From positions 1 through 64,000 of the forward strand of contig JAJEGM010000054.1 in assembly GCA_022819825.1 (NCBI GenBank): a stretch of 64,000 bases of DNA, in the 5' to 3' direction. The position numbers and the translations under genes are program-made. The stretch is from Acidimicrobiia bacterium (GTDB lineage: Bacteria; Actinomycetota; Acidimicrobiia; Acidimicrobiales; Bin134). This document shows, in pieces, positions 17,581 to 26,123 of the stretch. The notes beneath the pieces were generated by a model. The model made no database searches and was not told where the DNA came from. It was given only the letters and a program-made list of their open reading frames with translations. Each line of letters begins with the position of its first letter. The stretch's first letter is position 1.

Positions 17581-18567
17581 TCAGGCGGGGGAGCGGGGGA
17601 TCAGCCCCGCGTTGACTCTGGCCCGCTCCAGGGTGGCCGCCGCCACCGTGCGGGCCTTGTCAGCGCCGGTAGCCAGTACTCGGGCGATCTCACCCGGGTC
17701 GGACGACAGCTCGGCGAATCGATCCCGGATGGGGTTGAGTATTTCGTTCACCGCATCGGCGGTGTCGGACTTCAGCGGTCCGTATTGGGCGTATTCGTCG
17801 GCCACCGACACCGGGTTCTGCCCGGTAGCTGCGGCCAGGATGCCGAGCAGGTTGGACACCCCTGGCTTGGCCACCGGGTCGTAGCGCACCTCGTTGTCGC
17901 TGTCGGTTACCGCCCGCTTGAACTTGCGGACCACGCTCTCGGGATCCTCCAGCACCCCGACGGTGCCAGCCGATTCCAGCGACTTCGACATCTTGTCGTC
18001 CGGATTCTGGAGGTCCATGACCCGGGCGCCTGTGTCAGGGATGACGTGGGCGGGGACCGTGAAGGTGTCGCCGTAGCGGCGGTTGAACCGCTCGGCGATG
18101 TCCCGGCACAGCTCGATGTGCTGGCGCTGATCGTCTCCCACCGGCACCAAGTCGGTGTCGTACAGCAAGATGTCGGACGCTTGGAGGGCGGGATAGGTGA
18201 ACAGGCCGGCCGATACGAAGTCGGAGCGGTCGGACTTGTCCTTGAACTGGGTCATGCGGCGCAGCTCCCCGAAGCCCACAGTGCACTCCATCATCCAGGC
18301 CAGCTCGGCATGCTCGCTCACCGAGCTCTGCACGAACAGCGTGGACCGATCGGGGTCGATCCCCACCGACATGAGCATGGTGGCCGCGGCCACGGTGTTG
18401 CTCCGCAGCTCGGCCGGATCGGGAGCGGTGGTAAGGGCGTGGAGGTCCACTACGCAGTACACGGCGTCGTGTTCGTGCTGATAGGCCACCCAGTTGCGCA
18501 GCGCGCCCAAAAGGTTGCCTAGGTGCATGCCGCCGGAAGGCTGAATTCCTGAGAACACACGAGCCAC
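17581..18567 (-). CDS. trpS: Tryptophanyl-tRNA synthetase
   Basis: The 328-residue class I synthetase has SGIQPSGGMHLGNLLGALRNW with the HIGH-type HLGN motif, and DDKMSKSLES as the KMSKS loop. It charges tRNATrp with tryptophan. I chose GTG 18567 as start because the family begins directly with RVFSGIQPSG and a TAGTTT hexamer ends eight bases before it; the frame stays open 57 bases further upstream, but that extension has no family counterpart. It diverges from scpA across about 96 bases. Confidence 0.95.
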   Translation of the reverse strand: MARVFSGIQPSGGMHLGNLLGALRNWVAYQHEHDAVYCVVDLHALTTAPDPAELRSNTVAAATMLMSVGIDPDRSTLFVQSSVSEHAELAWMMECTVGFGELRRMTQFKDKSDRSDFVSAGLFTYPALQASDILLYDTDLVPVGDDQRQHIELCRDIAERFNRRYGDTFTVPAHVIPDTGARVMDLQNPDDKMSKSLESAGTVGVLEDPESVVRKFKRAVTDSDNEVRYDPVAKPGVSNLLGILAAATGQNPVSVADEYAQYGPLKSDTADAVNEILNPIRDRFAELSSDPGEIARVLATGADKARTVAAATLERARVNAGLIPRSPA

Positions 18568-18651
18568 GCCGGTCAAACTACCCGCCCCGATCCCTAAATC
18601 CCTAGGTGCCAGCCCTGATCCCAAAACCCCGAACTAGCAGAAGGCGAGTCC

Positions 18652-18657
18652 TACACT
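18652..18657 (+). promoter_or_regulatory. -10-like hexamer TACACT for scpA (leaderless)
   Basis: TACACT ends seven bases before the GTG of scpA at 18664, so the predicted +1 is the first base of the start codon. No Shine-Dalgarno is seen. It would drive the long scpA-to-plsC operon. Confidence 0.45.
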
Positions 18658-18663
18658 TGGCGG

Positions 18664-19473
18664 GTGACCGCAGAGGCGAGAACAGAGGTGCTCAAGGCGC
18701 CGTTCGAGGTGCGTACGGAAGTATTCGAAGGCCCGCTCGATCTGCTGCTGCACCTCATTCTGCGCGACGAGGTTGACCTCTACGAGGTGATGGTGGGCGA
18801 CATCGTGGACGCCTATCTAGCGGAGCTAGACCGTATGGAACGGCTCAACTTGGATGTGGCCACCGAGTTTCTGCTTATCGCTGCCACGCTGATCCAGTTG
18901 AAGAGCAGCCGCCTGCTGCCCGACAGCGAGTCGCTGGACCTGGACGAGGAACTGGCCCTGTGGTCGGAGCGCGATCTGTTGCTGGCCCGCCTGCTGGAGT
19001 GCCAGACCTTCAAGGCGGCGGCTCAGGCTCTGGAGCAGCTGACTGCGGTTGCCGGTCGGAGCTATCCCCGCCGTGCCGGTCCCGACGAGCGCTATCTCGA
19101 TCTGGTGCCAGACTTCTTGGAGGGGATGAGCCCTGACGATCTCCGAGCTGCGTTCTTGCGGGCCACCACCTCCCGACCTGCGCCCCAGGTAGACATCGCT
19201 CACATCACCGACATCCCCATCAGCGTGGATGAAGTGACCACTGGCCTGATGGCTCGGCTACCCGACATCGGCACCGTGGGTTTTCGGGAGCTGACCGAGG
19301 ACTTGGAGACCGGTATCGAAGTGGTGGTGTATTTCCTCGCCGTGCTTGAGCTTTTCAAGCGCGGTCTGGTGGATGTATCGCAGGCCAGCACGTTTGGACG
19401 CATTGCCATTACGTGGAGCGGCGAGAACGAGTTGACCGAGCCGCTCGTGGGAGTTGACGCCTATGAGGGATGA
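18664..19473 (+). CDS. scpA: Segregation and condensation protein A
   Basis: The 269-residue kleisin subunit of the SMC-ScpAB condensin opens its core with FEVRTEVFEGPLDLLLHLI, the ScpA hallmark, followed by LDVATEFLLIAATLIQLKSSRLLP, and ends with a winged helix (VVVYFLAVLELFKRGLVDV). It acts on the nucleoid with ScpB and SMC in chromosome compaction. GTG start at 18664. The 3' end of the gene is part of an imperfect tandem repeat shared with the scpB start (see separate entry). Confidence 0.95.
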   Translation: MTAEARTEVLKAPFEVRTEVFEGPLDLLLHLILRDEVDLYEVMVGDIVDAYLAELDRMERLNLDVATEFLLIAATLIQLKSSRLLPDSESLDLDEELALWSERDLLLARLLECQTFKAAAQALEQLTAVAGRSYPRRAGPDERYLDLVPDFLEGMSPDDLRAAFLRATTSRPAPQVDIAHITDIPISVDEVTTGLMARLPDIGTVGFRELTEDLETGIEVVVYFLAVLELFKRGLVDVSQASTFGRIAITWSGENELTEPLVGVDAYEG

Positions 19474-19522
19474 GAACCGAGCTGTTGGTGGGAGTGAATG
19501 CTTGTGAGGGACGAGAACCGAG
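19447..19522 (+). repeat. Imperfect tandem duplication at the scpA/scpB junction
   Basis: The 35 bases at 19447-19481 and at 19488-19522 match at 29 of 35 positions with a 41-base period. The first copy contains an ATG at 19463 that overlaps the scpA stop and starts a 14-codon reading frame (MRDENR...) ended by TGA at 19505-19507. The second copy contains the aligned GTG at 19504 (VRDENR...), inside the true scpB frame. It looks like a small duplication of an ancestral overlapping scpB start. Confidence 0.7.
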
Positions 19523-20124
19523 AAGCCCGCCGGGCGGTTGAGGCCATCGTGATGGTGGCCGAGGAGCCGGTCGCTCCGGGGCTCATGGCTCAGCTCATCG
19601 AGATCCCCGTCGAGCAGGTAGAGGCCATCTGCACCCAGCTAGCCGACGAGTACCGAGTTGACGGCCGGGGTTTCGAGTTGGTCCGGGCGGCCGGCGGCTA
19701 CCGCTTCCGCAGCCACCCTGACGCCGAGTCGTACGTCAAGAGGTTTGTGGTCAGCGGCCAGAGCGCTCGGCTGTCGGCGGCCGCGCTGGAGACTCTGGCC
19801 ATCGTGGCCTACAAGCAGCCGTTGTCACGAGCCCAGGTCTCGGCCATTCGAGGGGTGAATGCCGAAGGGGCGATGCGCACGCTCCAGCAGCGGGGACTCG
19901 TGGAAGAGGTGGGTCGGGACCCCGGTCCCGGCCAGGCCCGGCTGTTTGCCACCACCCCGGCATTTCTGGAGCGGCTGGGTCTGGACTCCATCGACGAGCT
20001 GCCTCCGCTGGTGGATTTCGTGCCCGGTGCCGAGGTCATCGAGGCTTTGGAGACCAGTCTCATGGCCGACAGCCGCCCCAGCCTGGAGCCGGGTTCTGAA
20101 AACGGCGATGCCCCGCCGGTGTGA
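19498..20124 (+). CDS. scpB: Segregation and condensation protein B
   Basis: The 208-residue protein has the two winged-helix domains of ScpB: REARRAVEAIVMVAEEPVAPGLMAQLI, then SARLSAAALETLAIVAYKQPLSRAQVSAIRGVN, and a disordered acidic tail. It partners ScpA in the SMC complex. Starts ATG 19498 or GTG 19504; the latter aligns with the duplicated copy of the start region and may be the ancestral one. The stop overlaps the rluB start by four bases (GTGA). Confidence 0.93.
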   Translation: MLVRDENREARRAVEAIVMVAEEPVAPGLMAQLIEIPVEQVEAICTQLADEYRVDGRGFELVRAAGGYRFRSHPDAESYVKRFVVSGQSARLSAAALETLAIVAYKQPLSRAQVSAIRGVNAEGAMRTLQQRGLVEEVGRDPGPGQARLFATTPAFLERLGLDSIDELPPLVDFVPGAEVIEALETSLMADSRPSLEPGSENGDAPPV

Positions 20125-20867
20125 GCGAGGCTGAGCGGATCCAAAAGGTCTTGGCCGCAGCCGGCGTGGCCAGCCGCCGGGCGATAGAGGAGATGGTGGC
20201 CGAGGGCCGCATCACGGTCAATGGGCAGCCCGCCCGGCTGGGCCAGCGGATCGACCCTGAACACGACACGGTGGAGGTGGACGGCAACCCGGTGGGGCTA
20301 CGAGCAGATCTGGTGTACTACCTGCTGAACAAGCCGCCGGGCGTGGTCGCCACCGCATCCGACCCCCAGGGGCGGCCCACTGTGGTGGCCATGGTGCCCG
20401 ACAACCCCCGGGTCTTTCCGGTGGGTCGCCTGGATGCCGACAGCGAGGGCCTGCTGCTCCTTACCAACGATGGGGAGCTGACCCACCGCTTGACCCACCC
20501 GTCTTTCGGGGTTGACAAGGAATATCTCGCCCATGTGCAGGGTCGCCCCAGCCGCGGCGCGCTGAGGCAGCTGCGGGAAGGAGTGAATCTGGAGGACGGC
20601 GAGGCCCGGGCAGAGGCGGTGTCGCGGCCCGAGCCGTCGGTCATTCGCCTCGTGGTTCATGAAGGCCGCAATCGGCTGGTCCGGCGAATGTGCGAGGCGG
20701 TCGGCCACCCTGTGATCCGTCTGGTCCGCATCCGGATCGGCCCGCTGGTCGATCGCAAGCTTCCACCAGGCCAGTGGCGAGAACTGTCCCAGGGCGAGGT
20801 CAGAGAACTGGAACGCAGCGGGACTGAACCGTCAACTGAGTTCGGGGACGGGAGCGGGGGTCGGTAA
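20121..20867 (+). CDS. rluB: 23S rRNA pseudouridine synthase, RluB/RsuA family
   Basis: The 248-residue protein has an N-terminal S4 RNA-binding domain (residues 4-50, ERIQKVLAAAGVASRRAIEEM) and the catalytic motif GRLDADSEGLLLLTND with D105. It should make pseudouridine in 23S rRNA. scpA-scpB-rluB is a widely conserved order in Actinobacteria and Firmicutes. The GTG start overlaps the scpB stop. Assignment to RluB rather than RsuA rests on this context. Confidence 0.9.
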   Translation: MSEAERIQKVLAAAGVASRRAIEEMVAEGRITVNGQPARLGQRIDPEHDTVEVDGNPVGLRADLVYYLLNKPPGVVATASDPQGRPTVVAMVPDNPRVFPVGRLDADSEGLLLLTNDGELTHRLTHPSFGVDKEYLAHVQGRPSRGALRQLREGVNLEDGEARAEAVSRPEPSVIRLVVHEGRNRLVRRMCEAVGHPVIRLVRIRIGPLVDRKLPPGQWRELSQGEVRELERSGTEPSTEFGDGSGGR

Positions 20868-20870
20868 AAT
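20865..20870 (+). promoter_or_regulatory. -10-like hexamer TAAAAT for aroH
   Basis: A near-consensus TAAAAT in very GC-rich surroundings ends seven bases before the aroH GTG. It could be an internal promoter that lets aroH-tyrA-aroA be expressed apart from scpAB-rluB. No clear -35 is visible. Confidence 0.5.
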
Positions 20871-20877
20871 CCTGGCC

Positions 20878-21246
20878 GTGAGCAATGCCGTGCGCGCCCT
20901 GCGGGGTGCCACCACGATTGAAGCCGATCTTCCCGAGCACATCGAGGAGCGGATTATCGCGCTGTTGACCGAGCTGTTCGATCGAAACGACATCCATCAC
21001 GATGACCTGATCAGCATCATCTTCACTGCCACCTCTGACATCAACTCGGCCTTTCCCGCGGCCGCAGCTCGAAAATTCGGCCTCGGCGATGTGCCGCTGC
21101 TCTGCGCCCAGGAACTGGACATCGTTGATGGAACGCCGCTGTGTCTGCGCGTGCTGGTCCATCTGACCACGGAGCGGGGGCGCGACGAATTGCACCACAT
21201 CTACCTGGAAGGCGCACAAGGTCTGCGCGACGACCTTCCCGAGTGA
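20878..21246 (+). CDS. aroH: Chorismate mutase, AroH class
   Basis: The 122-residue protein is the trimeric AroH-type chorismate mutase, converting chorismate to prephenate. Residues corresponding to Bacillus subtilis Arg7, Cys75, Glu78, Arg90 and Tyr108 are seen as R9 (RGATT), C76, E79, R91 and Y109. The GTG at 20878 follows a TAAAAT hexamer by seven bases, so an internal leaderless promoter may start here. Next is tyrA, overlapping by one base, so the product passes directly to the next enzyme of the pathway. Confidence 0.93.
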   Translation: MSNAVRALRGATTIEADLPEHIEERIIALLTELFDRNDIHHDDLISIIFTATSDINSAFPAAAARKFGLGDVPLLCAQELDIVDGTPLCLRVLVHLTTERGRDELHHIYLEGAQGLRDDLPE

Positions 21247-22319
21247 TGGCTGCTGGCGAGGCCCCTCAGCGGGCAGCCATCGTCGGCACCGGCCTCATCG
21301 GAGGCTCCATCGGCTTGGCTTTGAGGGAGCGGGGGTGGTGGGTCACCGGCACTGACCAAAACGAGGCGGTGGCCGCCGAGGCGCTGCGCCGAGGTGCCCT
21401 CGACGCGGTAGGACCGCCCTCCGATGCCGACATCACGTTCGTGGCCACCCCGGTGGGGTCGGCAGCGGCTGAGGCCCGCAAGGCCTTGGCCGCAGGGAAT
21501 GGGCTGGTCACCGATGTGGGCAGCGTGAAGGCCCCCATTGTGGCCGCAGTGGCCGACCGCCGCTTTGTGGGCGGTCACCCCATGGCCGGCAGTGAGCAGG
21601 AGGGAGTGGCTGGCGCCCGGGCCGACCTGTTCCAGAATGCGGTGTGGGTGCTCACCCCGAACGATGAGACCGATGACGATTCGCTGGTCCAGATTCGCTC
21701 AACAGTGGCCTCGCTCGGGGCCGACGTAGTGTCGCTGGCCCCCGAACGGCATGACGCGCTGGTGGCGGTGGTATCGCACGTTCCCCATCTCACCGCGGCC
21801 ACCCTCATGGCGCTGGCCAACGAGCGCTCTGAAGAGCACCGGGCAATGCTTCGGCTGGCCGCGGGCGGATTTCGAGACATGACCCGCATCGCCTCCGGGC
21901 ACCCCGGCATATGGCCGGATATCTGCCAGGAGAACTCCGATGCCATCTGCTCGGTGTTGGACCGGTTCATCGCCGCACTGGGTGACGTGCGCGCCCTGGT
22001 GGCCGATGGGAATCGGAGCGGCTTGTTGGAGCTGTTGGAGGAGGCTCGAAATGCCCGGGCCCACTTGCCGTATGGCTTGGATCGAGAGGTGTCGCTGGCG
22101 GAGGTCAGGGTGCCGGTGTTCGATCGTCCTGGCGAGCTGGCCCGGATAACCAGCTTGACCACCGACATCGGGGTGAACATCTACGACTTGGAGATCGCCC
22201 ACTCAGTGGAGGGAGGCCAGGGCGTGGCCATCTTGGTGGTGGACGACGAGGCGATGGCGAATCTGTTGGAGGCCCTGAGGGAGCAGGGCTACGCCCCGTC
22301 TTCGAGACCCCTGTCGTGA
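21246..22319 (+). CDS. tyrA: Prephenate dehydrogenase with C-terminal ACT domain
   Basis: The 357-residue enzyme oxidises prephenate to 4-hydroxyphenylpyruvate for tyrosine. It has the NAD loop GTGLIGGS at 14-21, FVGGHPMAGSEQEG at the active site and an ACT domain at about 280-350 (VRVPVFDRPGELARITSL), likely for feedback control by tyrosine. The ATG at 21246 shares its A with the TGA stop of aroH. A longer frame starting inside aroH exists but has no family counterpart and is rejected. Confidence 0.94.
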   Translation: MAAGEAPQRAAIVGTGLIGGSIGLALRERGWWVTGTDQNEAVAAEALRRGALDAVGPPSDADITFVATPVGSAAAEARKALAAGNGLVTDVGSVKAPIVAAVADRRFVGGHPMAGSEQEGVAGARADLFQNAVWVLTPNDETDDDSLVQIRSTVASLGADVVSLAPERHDALVAVVSHVPHLTAATLMALANERSEEHRAMLRLAAGGFRDMTRIASGHPGIWPDICQENSDAICSVLDRFIAALGDVRALVADGNRSGLLELLEEARNARAHLPYGLDREVSLAEVRVPVFDRPGELARITSLTTDIGVNIYDLEIAHSVEGGQGVAILVVDDEAMANLLEALREQGYAPSSRPLS

Positions 22320-22332
22320 GTGCGCCGCGGGA

Positions 22333-23631
22333 GTGTCCGGGCGCGGGGGGCCGGTTGTGACCGCCATCACCGTTGAGGGGAGCCGGAATTTCTTTGGACG
22401 GCTCCAAGTGCCGGGCGACAAGTCGATCTCCCACCGGGCGCTGATGATCGCTGCGCTGGGCCGGCGGCCGTGCACCATAACGGGGCTGTCCAACGGCGAC
22501 GACGTCGTCCGCACTCGCCGCGCCGTTGAGGCGCTGGGCGCTCAAGTGGAGGTGGGGGAATCTGGCGTGGTGACCGTCACTGGGGGAGTGCGCGGCGCCC
22601 GCGGCCCCATTGACCTGGGGAATTCCGGCACTGGCATCCGGCTTCTGGCCGGGCTGGTGGCCGGTTTCGACTTCACCACCACGCTGGACGGAGACGCCTC
22701 GATTCGCCAGCGGCCCATGGACCGGATCATCGACCCGCTCACTGAGATGGGAGCGTCCATCAAAGGCAGCGGCGAAAACGGCTCGCTGGCACCTCTGACC
22801 ATCGAGGGCCGCCCGTTGCGGGGTATCGAGTACACCTTGCCGGTGGCCTCGGCCCAGGTGAAGAGCGCCGTGCTGCTCGCCGCTCTGAGGGCTGAGGGGC
22901 CGACCACGGTTCATGAGACGGTTCCCACCCGGACGCACACCGAGGAAATGCTGGCCGACGCCGGAGTGAGGCTGGAGCGCGAGGCCTGTTCGGTGACCGT
23001 GTGGCCTGGAGAGGTGGAACCCCCCGATGTCGAGGTACTCGGCGACCCGTCGCAGGCCGCATTCTGGGTGGTGGGCGCCTGCGTCGCCCCCGGCAGCCAC
23101 TTCATCGTAGAGAACGTCTACCTCGGGCCAGCCCGGGGAGGGTTCATCGAGGTCTTGGGGCGCATGGGTGCCGACATCACCGTGGAATCGAGCACAGGAA
23201 ACATCGTGACTCGATCCAGCGAGCTCGAGGGAACCCGGGTGACCGCCGAAGAGCTGCCGGGCTGTATTGACGAAGTGCCCATTCTAGCCGTGGCCGCCGC
23301 AGCCGCCGAAGGGGACACCGTCTTCGAGGGCATCGGTGAGCTGCGGGTCAAAGAGACCGACCGGGTGGCGGCCATCGCCGAGATGCTGGCCGTCCTCGGC
23401 GCAGGATGCCGGATCGACGACGACATGCTGGCGATCACTGGAGTCGGTCGCGCCGAAGCCCTGGGCAGCGGTACTGTGGACTCCCGTGGAGACCACCGGA
23501 TGGCCATGGCTGCGGCCATCGCCGGAGCAGTGGGCCGCGGCTCGATGACAGTCGAGGGGTTTGAGGCCACGAACACGAGCTACCCGAGCTTTGCCCGCAA
23601 CCTGGAGCACAGCACAGGATGGGCCCCGTGA
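22333..23631 (+). CDS. aroA: 3-phosphoshikimate 1-carboxyvinyltransferase (EPSP synthase)
   Basis: The 432-residue enzyme joins shikimate-3-phosphate and PEP. Family motifs: GDKSISHRALM, LGNSGTGIRLLAGL, RVKETDR-type VKETDRVAAIAEML and SRGDHRMAMAAAI. The start is uncertain: GTG 22333 or GTG 22357 (VTAITVEGS), eight codons later. The 3' end overlaps the cmk gene. With aroH and tyrA it forms a shikimate/tyrosine cassette. Confidence 0.95.
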   Translation: MSGRGGPVVTAITVEGSRNFFGRLQVPGDKSISHRALMIAALGRRPCTITGLSNGDDVVRTRRAVEALGAQVEVGESGVVTVTGGVRGARGPIDLGNSGTGIRLLAGLVAGFDFTTTLDGDASIRQRPMDRIIDPLTEMGASIKGSGENGSLAPLTIEGRPLRGIEYTLPVASAQVKSAVLLAALRAEGPTTVHETVPTRTHTEEMLADAGVRLEREACSVTVWPGEVEPPDVEVLGDPSQAAFWVVGACVAPGSHFIVENVYLGPARGGFIEVLGRMGADITVESSTGNIVTRSSELEGTRVTAEELPGCIDEVPILAVAAAAAEGDTVFEGIGELRVKETDRVAAIAEMLAVLGAGCRIDDDMLAITGVGRAEALGSGTVDSRGDHRMAMAAAIAGAVGRGSMTVEGFEATNTSYPSFARNLEHSTGWAP

Positions 23632-24302
23632 GCACCGACGCCGGGCAAATGGGCGAGGCGGCCGAGCGTTTGAGGGTTGTGGCCATCGACGGGCCGGCCG
23701 GGTCGGGCAAGTCCACGGTGGCCCGCCGGCTGGCCGAGCGACTGGGGCTGGAGTATTTGGACACTGGGGCGATGTACCGCTCGGTGGCTTTCGCCGCGAT
23801 GGCTCGGGAGGTGGACCTGGCCGACAGCGACGCCATCGTCGAGGTGGCGCGAACCAGCGACATCCACGTAGACGACACCTCGGTCATCGTCGACGGAGTG
23901 GACGCCACCACTCAGATCAGAGGCCCAGAAGTGACTCGATCGGTGAGCACGGTGGCGGCTATCTCGGGGGTGCGGGAGGTGCTGCGAGTGCGCCAGCAGG
24001 CCTGGGTGGTGGAACGGGGCGGAGGGGTTTTGGAGGGTCGGGACATCGGCACCGTGGTGTTTCCCAACGCCGAGCTCAAGGTGTATCTGAGCGCGTCGGC
24101 CGCGGTCAGGGCCGAGCGGAGGGCGGGCGAGGTGAGCGCGCTCGACTACGAGACGGTGGCCGCCGACTTGGCGGCTCGGGATGCGGCCGACACGACCCGC
24201 CAACACGACCCGCTGACCCAGGCGCCCGACGCAGTGCACATTGACACCACCGACCTCACCGTTGACGAAGTTGTGGACGAGCTGATCGCCCGATTGGGAT
24301 GA
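23619..24302 (+). CDS. cmk: Cytidylate kinase
   Basis: The 227-residue protein phosphorylates CMP and dCMP. It has the P-loop DGPAGSGKSTVARRL and the substrate segment LEYLDTGAMYRSVAFAA, plus GRDIGTVVFPNAELKVYLSAS. ATG 23619 or GTG 23628 may be the start; both overlap the end of aroA, the latter as GTGA. The neighbour plsC overlaps by ATGA. cmk before der is a conserved actinobacterial order. Confidence 0.94.
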   Translation: MGPVSTDAGQMGEAAERLRVVAIDGPAGSGKSTVARRLAERLGLEYLDTGAMYRSVAFAAMAREVDLADSDAIVEVARTSDIHVDDTSVIVDGVDATTQIRGPEVTRSVSTVAAISGVREVLRVRQQAWVVERGGGVLEGRDIGTVVFPNAELKVYLSASAAVRAERRAGEVSALDYETVAADLAARDAADTTRQHDPLTQAPDAVHIDTTDLTVDEVVDELIARLG

Positions 24303-25018
24303 ACCGGGTCGAGCTTCACCCCGAAGAGCTGGAGGCCAAGGGGCGAGTGGCCGGGGTGATTTTCCACTTCTTCGTGCAGCGGCTGGCCCGGGCCGTGTTC
24401 GGGATGTATTTCCGCTGCTACACCCGAGGAAGGCGCAACCTGCCCCGCGAGGGAGGGGTGATTGTCGCCCCCACCCATCGCTCCAACCTGGACACCCCGC
24501 TGATCGGGGCTTCGGCCGGTCGCCCGCTGCGGTACTTCGCAAAGAGCGGTCTGTTCCGCGGCCCGGTCACCACATGGATGCTGGTGGCCATGGGGGCCTT
24601 TCCCGTGAGGCGCGACACCATTGACCGCAGTGCCCTCAAGGCCGCACTGACGGTGCTGGAGGCCGGGCAGCCGCTGGTGGTGTTCCCTGAAGGGGAGCGC
24701 AAGTCGGGTACCCGCATCCACCCCCTGCTGGACGGGGTGGCCTGGCTGGCGGCCAAGTCCCAGGTGCCCGTGGTGCCGGTGGCCATCGGGGGCACGGAGC
24801 GAGCCATGGGCATCGGCGTGCGGATGCCCCGCCCCCGCACGGTGCGGTTGGTGTGGGGCGAGCCGTTAGCCCCGCCCGAGGTCGACGACCGGGGCCGGGT
24901 GAGCCGGGAGACCCTGAGCCAGTACTCCGACGAGTTGCGGGAGACCCTCCAGAACATGTTCGACGGGGTTCAACAGGAGCTGGGCATCCCCGTCTGGGAT
25001 CGCCGAGGCTCGAGATAG
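24299..25018 (+). CDS. 1-acyl-sn-glycerol-3-phosphate acyltransferase (PlsC family)
   Basis: The 239-residue protein has the HX4D catalytic motif THRSNLD and the substrate motif VFPEGERKSGTRIHPLLDGV, which define PF01553. It acylates lysophosphatidate at the membrane to form phosphatidate. The ATG overlaps the cmk stop as ATGA. Last gene of the scpA operon; it converges on ispH with 14 bases between. Confidence 0.9.
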   Translation: MNRVELHPEELEAKGRVAGVIFHFFVQRLARAVFGMYFRCYTRGRRNLPREGGVIVAPTHRSNLDTPLIGASAGRPLRYFAKSGLFRGPVTTWMLVAMGAFPVRRDTIDRSALKAALTVLEAGQPLVVFPEGERKSGTRIHPLLDGVAWLAAKSQVPVVPVAIGGTERAMGIGVRMPRPRTVRLVWGEPLAPPEVDDRGRVSRETLSQYSDELRETLQNMFDGVQQELGIPVWDRRGSR

Positions 25019-25032
25019 GGCTGCCGTCGCGG

Positions 25033-26070
25033 TCAGCGGCTGGCGATAAGCCCGTCGAGCACGTCGCTGGCTGCCACCTTGCGATCCACCATCGGGGTGG
25101 GCGACGGAGGTCCTCCCAGGCTGAAGGATGCCAGCGAGCCGGAGGCCTCGATCAGATCGCGGAGGTTGCGGGGCGGGGGGAAGTACTCGTCCTCATCGGT
25201 GATCGAGACCTCTTCGATCCCCTGTAGCGGGGCGAGGCGGTCGAGCACCTCGTTGATCAGCTCCTCGGGAGCGGAGGCCCCGGCGGTGAGTCCCACCACC
25301 CCGGAGATGTCGTCGGGCAGTTCGGAGGCCCGGTTCACCCGGAATACCCGGCCGCAGCCCAGCTCGCGGGCCAGCTTCTCCAGTGCCATGGTGTTGGAGG
25401 AGTTGGCCGAACCGACGATGACCACGGCGTCGCATTGCTCGACCATGGCGGTCAGCGCGGCCTGTCGGTTTGTGGTGGCAAAGCACAGGTCGCTTCGTCC
25501 TGGCGTCCACATGTCGGGGAAGCGGTCTCGGGCCGCGTGCAGCACACCCTCCCAGTCGCGGTGCGACAGGGTGGTCTGGGCCAACAGGGCCACCGGCTCT
25601 TCGAATTCGGGCAGTGCCTCCACGCTGGCGATGTCCTCCACCGGATGGATGGCCTTGGGGGCTACTGCCATGGTGCCCACCGCCTCCTCGTGGTCCTCGT
25701 GGCCGACGTAGATGATCCTGTAGCCCTTGTTGGCCCGCACTTTGACCTCGTGGTGGACCTTGGTGACCAGCGGGCACACCGCGTCCACCATGTAGCTGGC
25801 CTGCTCGGTGGCCGCGGCCACGACCTCAGGGGCCGAACCGTGGGCCGAGAGCATGATCGGATGGCCGGGGGGAACCTCGGAGATGTCGTCCACAAACACC
25901 ACGCCGAGCTGCTCGAAACGGCGGACCACCAGCTTGTTGTGGACGATCTCGTGGTAGCAGTACACCGGCCCGTCAAACGTGCGGACCAGCCAGGCCAGCG
26001 CCTTGATGGCCATCTCCACCCCGGCGCAGAACCCCCGGGGACTCGCCAGGATCACTCTCTCGACGTCCAC
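25033..26070 (-). CDS. ispH: 4-hydroxy-3-methylbut-2-enyl diphosphate reductase
   Basis: The 345-residue iron-sulfur enzyme makes IPP and DMAPP in the last step of the MEP pathway. The three cluster cysteines are C15 (SPRGFCAGV), C99 (DAVCPLV) and C196 (DLCFATTNRQ); the substrate histidines are in CYHEIVHNK and SAHGSAPE. The GTG at 26070 is exactly seven bases after a TAAATT hexamer, suggesting a leaderless mRNA. It diverges from the DUF512 gene. Confidence 0.96.
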   Translation of the reverse strand: MDVERVILASPRGFCAGVEMAIKALAWLVRTFDGPVYCYHEIVHNKLVVRRFEQLGVVFVDDISEVPPGHPIMLSAHGSAPEVVAAATEQASYMVDAVCPLVTKVHHEVKVRANKGYRIIYVGHEDHEEAVGTMAVAPKAIHPVEDIASVEALPEFEEPVALLAQTTLSHRDWEGVLHAARDRFPDMWTPGRSDLCFATTNRQAALTAMVEQCDAVVIVGSANSSNTMALEKLARELGCGRVFRVNRASELPDDISGVVGLTAGASAPEELINEVLDRLAPLQGIEEVSITDEDEYFPPPRNLRDLIEASGSLASFSLGGPPSPTPMVDRKVAASDVLDGLIASR

Positions 26071-26076
26071 AAGCCC

Positions 26077-26116
26077 AATTTAGCGGTCGGCTCTCGCATC
26101 TCCAGGCTCGTATCAT
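26077..26116. promoter_or_regulatory. Divergent -10 boxes for ispH and the DUF512 gene
   Basis: On the minus strand TAAATT (26082-26077) places +1 at the ispH GTG (26070). On the plus strand TATCAT (26111-26116) places +1 at 26123, one base before the DUF512 ATG at 26124. Both mRNAs would be leaderless, with 28 bases between the two hexamers. -35 elements are weak. Confidence 0.5.
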
Positions 26117-26123
26117 TTTGATC

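Noticed and set aside
21141-21245. A 35-codon upstream extension of tyrA.
   Set aside because: It lies wholly inside aroH, has no counterpart in TyrA proteins, and ATG 21246 overlaps the aroH stop in a typical coupled manner.
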